DNA of 64,000 nt from Candidatus Rifleibacteriota bacterium (lineage in GTDB: Bacteria; Muiribacteriota; Ozemobacteria; Ozemobacterales; Ozemobacteraceae), in contig JADFXM010000002.1 of NCBI GenBank assembly GCA_015233565.1, forward strand, positions 186,001 through 250,000, written 5' to 3'. Each line of letters begins with the position of its first letter. Within the stretch, counting starts at the first letter, position 1. The notes beneath the pieces are model-generated. The model saw nothing but the letters and a program-made list of their open reading frames with translations, was not told where the DNA came from and ran no database searches. The position numbers and the translations under genes are program-made. Of the stretch, positions 62,358 through 64,000 are shown one piece after another.

Positions 62358-64000
62358 TTAAAAAAATCTTAAATATTCATCAATTGAGGTTTCACCGTTG
62401 GCTACGAGTGTTAATGTCTGCTCTTCAATACTTTGAATTTCCTGCTTTCGAGCATACTGAAATATGTCCTGGTAATCTCGGCGTTGAATAATCATTTGTC
62501 TTAATACCGGAGAGGTTGGCAAAAATTCGCCCAACAGGGTTTTACCTGTATAACCGGTTTTCTGACATTCATCGCAACCTGTTGAGCGGCATGGGGTTGG
62601 CGAATTTCCTAACGCCTGAAGTTTTTCCATTACTTCAGGAGGACAATCAGCTGAAATCTTGCATTTCCTGCAAAGAGTCCTTACCAATCGGAGAGAAAGA
62701 AAACCGCATAGCGAGGTAGCAGCAATAACCGAATCAGTTGACATTTCCAATAGCTTAATGACAGTGCTGGAAGCATCGTGCGCCATGAAGGAAGTTAAAA
62801 CAGTTTTTCCACCTAGAGCTGCAAATGCAACATCGGTTGCAATTTTCTTATCATCGATATAGTCGAGATAAATTAGGTCCGCATCTAGTTTTAAGGCTAT
62901 TTCCATTCCCTGTTTCATGCTTTGCACACCGTTTTTTCCGATTTGCATCTGGGTCATCTTTGGGAATGAGATATGGACAGGGTCTTCAACTGTTACAATT
63001 TTATTCCTGTCAAGGTCGAAAGAATTAAGGATAAAGTAATTCACTGTAGTTCGCCCCGATTCACGTGGCCCCGAAACGTATAAAACCCCATGATTGGCTT
63101 GAACAAAAGAAGCAATTCTGAGGAAATTCTCGTTATTTCCTCCAAATATGAACTGGGAGTTCTCGCTGAAATCGTTAATTGACAAAATAACCATTTCGCC
63201 ATGAATAGTTGGATAAAAAATTGATTGTACGTTAACAGATCGTCCGGAAATCGAAACTCGAAAGTGCCCGACGGATAAACTGCTTTTTTCACCTTGTCCA
63301 GTAGTGATTTGTGATAGAGATTTCAGCTTTGCGAGAACTTCAAAGTGCACCTTCAGAGGGATTTCCAGTTTTCGCAGCAGGCTTGAACAAATCCTGAATC
63401 GAATAACTACCCCCTTTTCGGAAGGCTCAAAATGAATCTTTTCAACCTTGCTGATAATTGCCTGGCCAAGAATGTAATTTATTACTTTCTCCGGGGCTTC
63501 CATTCCTTTCGGGATGGCTCTTTCAGTGGTCATTCCCGCGTCTGCAAGCTGTTCAGTGCTTTCAACCTTTCCCGAAAGGTCATGCGGACCAAAAACTGCT
63601 TTAAAAGTCTGTTCGAAATCAAAATTGGTACAAATTGAGACGGAAATGTCCATATTTGTACGGTTTGCAATCAGATCAATTGCTTCGGTCTCAAGTGGGT
63701 CAACCATACAAATGCAGAGTTGACGGCCGCTGCGATAAAGTGGAATCAGTTTATGCTCCAAAGCAAATTCGGGAGAGACCACATCCAGGACTGATCGATC
63801 GACAATTTCCTGACTAAGATGAATAAAGGAAACGTTTAATTGGTTTCCCAAAGCCCAGATGATATCCTGTTCTGTAACGATATTCATCTCTATCAAAGCT
63901 TGTCCCAATTTGATTCCATTTGATTTTTGGAAAGCCAGCGCTTGTGACAACTGTTCCTGAGAAATAAGGTTGCAGTCGATTAAAAGATCACCTAATCTTC
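62358..64000 (-). CDS. GspE/PilB-like protein with altered Walker A, start beyond the window
   Basis: The frame is open to the right edge, where it reads RLGDLLIDCNLISQEQLSQAL, the usual start of a T2SSE_N/MshEN domain, so the first residues lie outside. A second N-terminal unit follows (LGQALIEMNIVTEQDIIWAL). The ATPase core is degenerate: Walker A is SGPRESGRTTV (Arg in place of the Lys), Walker B is ADLIYLDYIDD in place of V-G-E-I-R-D, and the His box T-L-H-T is SFMAHDA. The Asp box TVEDPVHI is kept, and so is the zinc site (LCRKC..GCDECQKTGYTG). It keeps the GspE fold but probably not normal ATPase activity. Confidence 0.85.
   Translation of the reverse strand, partial: RLGDLLIDCNLISQEQLSQALAFQKSNGIKLGQALIEMNIVTEQDIIWALGNQLNVSFIHLSQEIVDRSVLDVVSPEFALEHKLIPLYRSGRQLCICMVDPLETEAIDLIANRTNMDISVSICTNFDFEQTFKAVFGPHDLSGKVESTEQLADAGMTTERAIPKGMEAPEKVINYILGQAIISKVEKIHFEPSEKGVVIRFRICSSLLRKLEIPLKVHFEVLAKLKSLSQITTGQGEKSSLSVGHFRVSISGRSVNVQSIFYPTIHGEMVILSINDFSENSQFIFGGNNENFLRIASFVQANHGVLYVSGPRESGRTTVNYFILNSFDLDRNKIVTVEDPVHISFPKMTQMQIGKNGVQSMKQGMEIALKLDADLIYLDYIDDKKIATDVAFAALGGKTVLTSFMAHDASSTVIKLLEMSTDSVIAATSLCGFLSLRLVRTLCRKCKISADCPPEVMEKLQALGNSPTPCRSTGCDECQKTGYTGKTLLGEFLPTSPVLRQMIIQRRDYQDIFQYARKQEIQSIEEQTLTLVANGETSIDEYLRFF

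Overview
This is a 64 kb chromosomal window from an AT-leaning bacterium (roughly 40 % GC by eye). FtsE-FtsX with an EnvC-like LytM factor, several PilT/GspE-family ATPases and many large TPR proteins suggest a diderm, possibly uncultured, lineage. The sequence alone does not identify it; a Riflebacteria-like candidate phylum is only a guess. I recognise no rRNA, tRNA, transposase or integrase.

Layout. (1) 1-1220: 3' part of a beta-helix-like surface protein. (2) 1674-19190: a complete type I-C CRISPR-Cas locus in the order cas3-cas5c-cas8c-cas7c-cas4-cas1-cas2. It is followed by an AlbA_2/Schlafen-type ATP-binding gene, a leader, and a very large array (120 intact repeats by hand count plus one degenerate terminal repeat). 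(3) 19884-30941: ordinary genes for a secreted protein, CheB, an ATP-grasp ligase with an esterase, a large class III cyclase, a TPR/metallopeptidase protein and GalT. (4) 31037-42974: an accessory island with an AAA/DUF4143 remnant and then a five-gene module: DUF499 ATPase, DUF3780 protein, AlbA_2 protein with QVTG repeats, DUF1156 DNA methyltransferase, and PLD-SNF2 helicase. This has the composition of a DISARM-like, methylation-linked defence system. (5) 43422-54919, minus strand: ftsE-ftsX-envC-ctpA, two very large membrane-anchored TPR proteins and a GNAT acetyltransferase. (6) 55225-64000: two adjacent PilT-like ATPases, a HEAT/TPR scaffold and a UbiA-like prenyltransferase on the plus strand, converging on a third, canonical PilT with a proline-rich N-terminus and a GspE/PilB-like protein with a broken Walker A that runs off the right edge.

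How it works together. The window carries two defence loci that share one protein family (AlbA_2/COG2865-like). In the I-C locus, Cas3, Cas5c, Cas8c and Cas7c form the interference machinery and Cas4, Cas1 and Cas2 the adaptation machinery. The spacers record repeated sampling of the same targets, often on both strands, and their overlaps give part of the PAM (5'-CTC or 5'-CTT) from within the array. The second locus pairs a methyltransferase (self-marking) with a helicase/PLD and a large ATPase. The housekeeping half combines septal peptidoglycan control (FtsEX-EnvC-CtpA) with a motility or secretion ATPase set in which two of the four paralogues have lost textbook catalytic residues.
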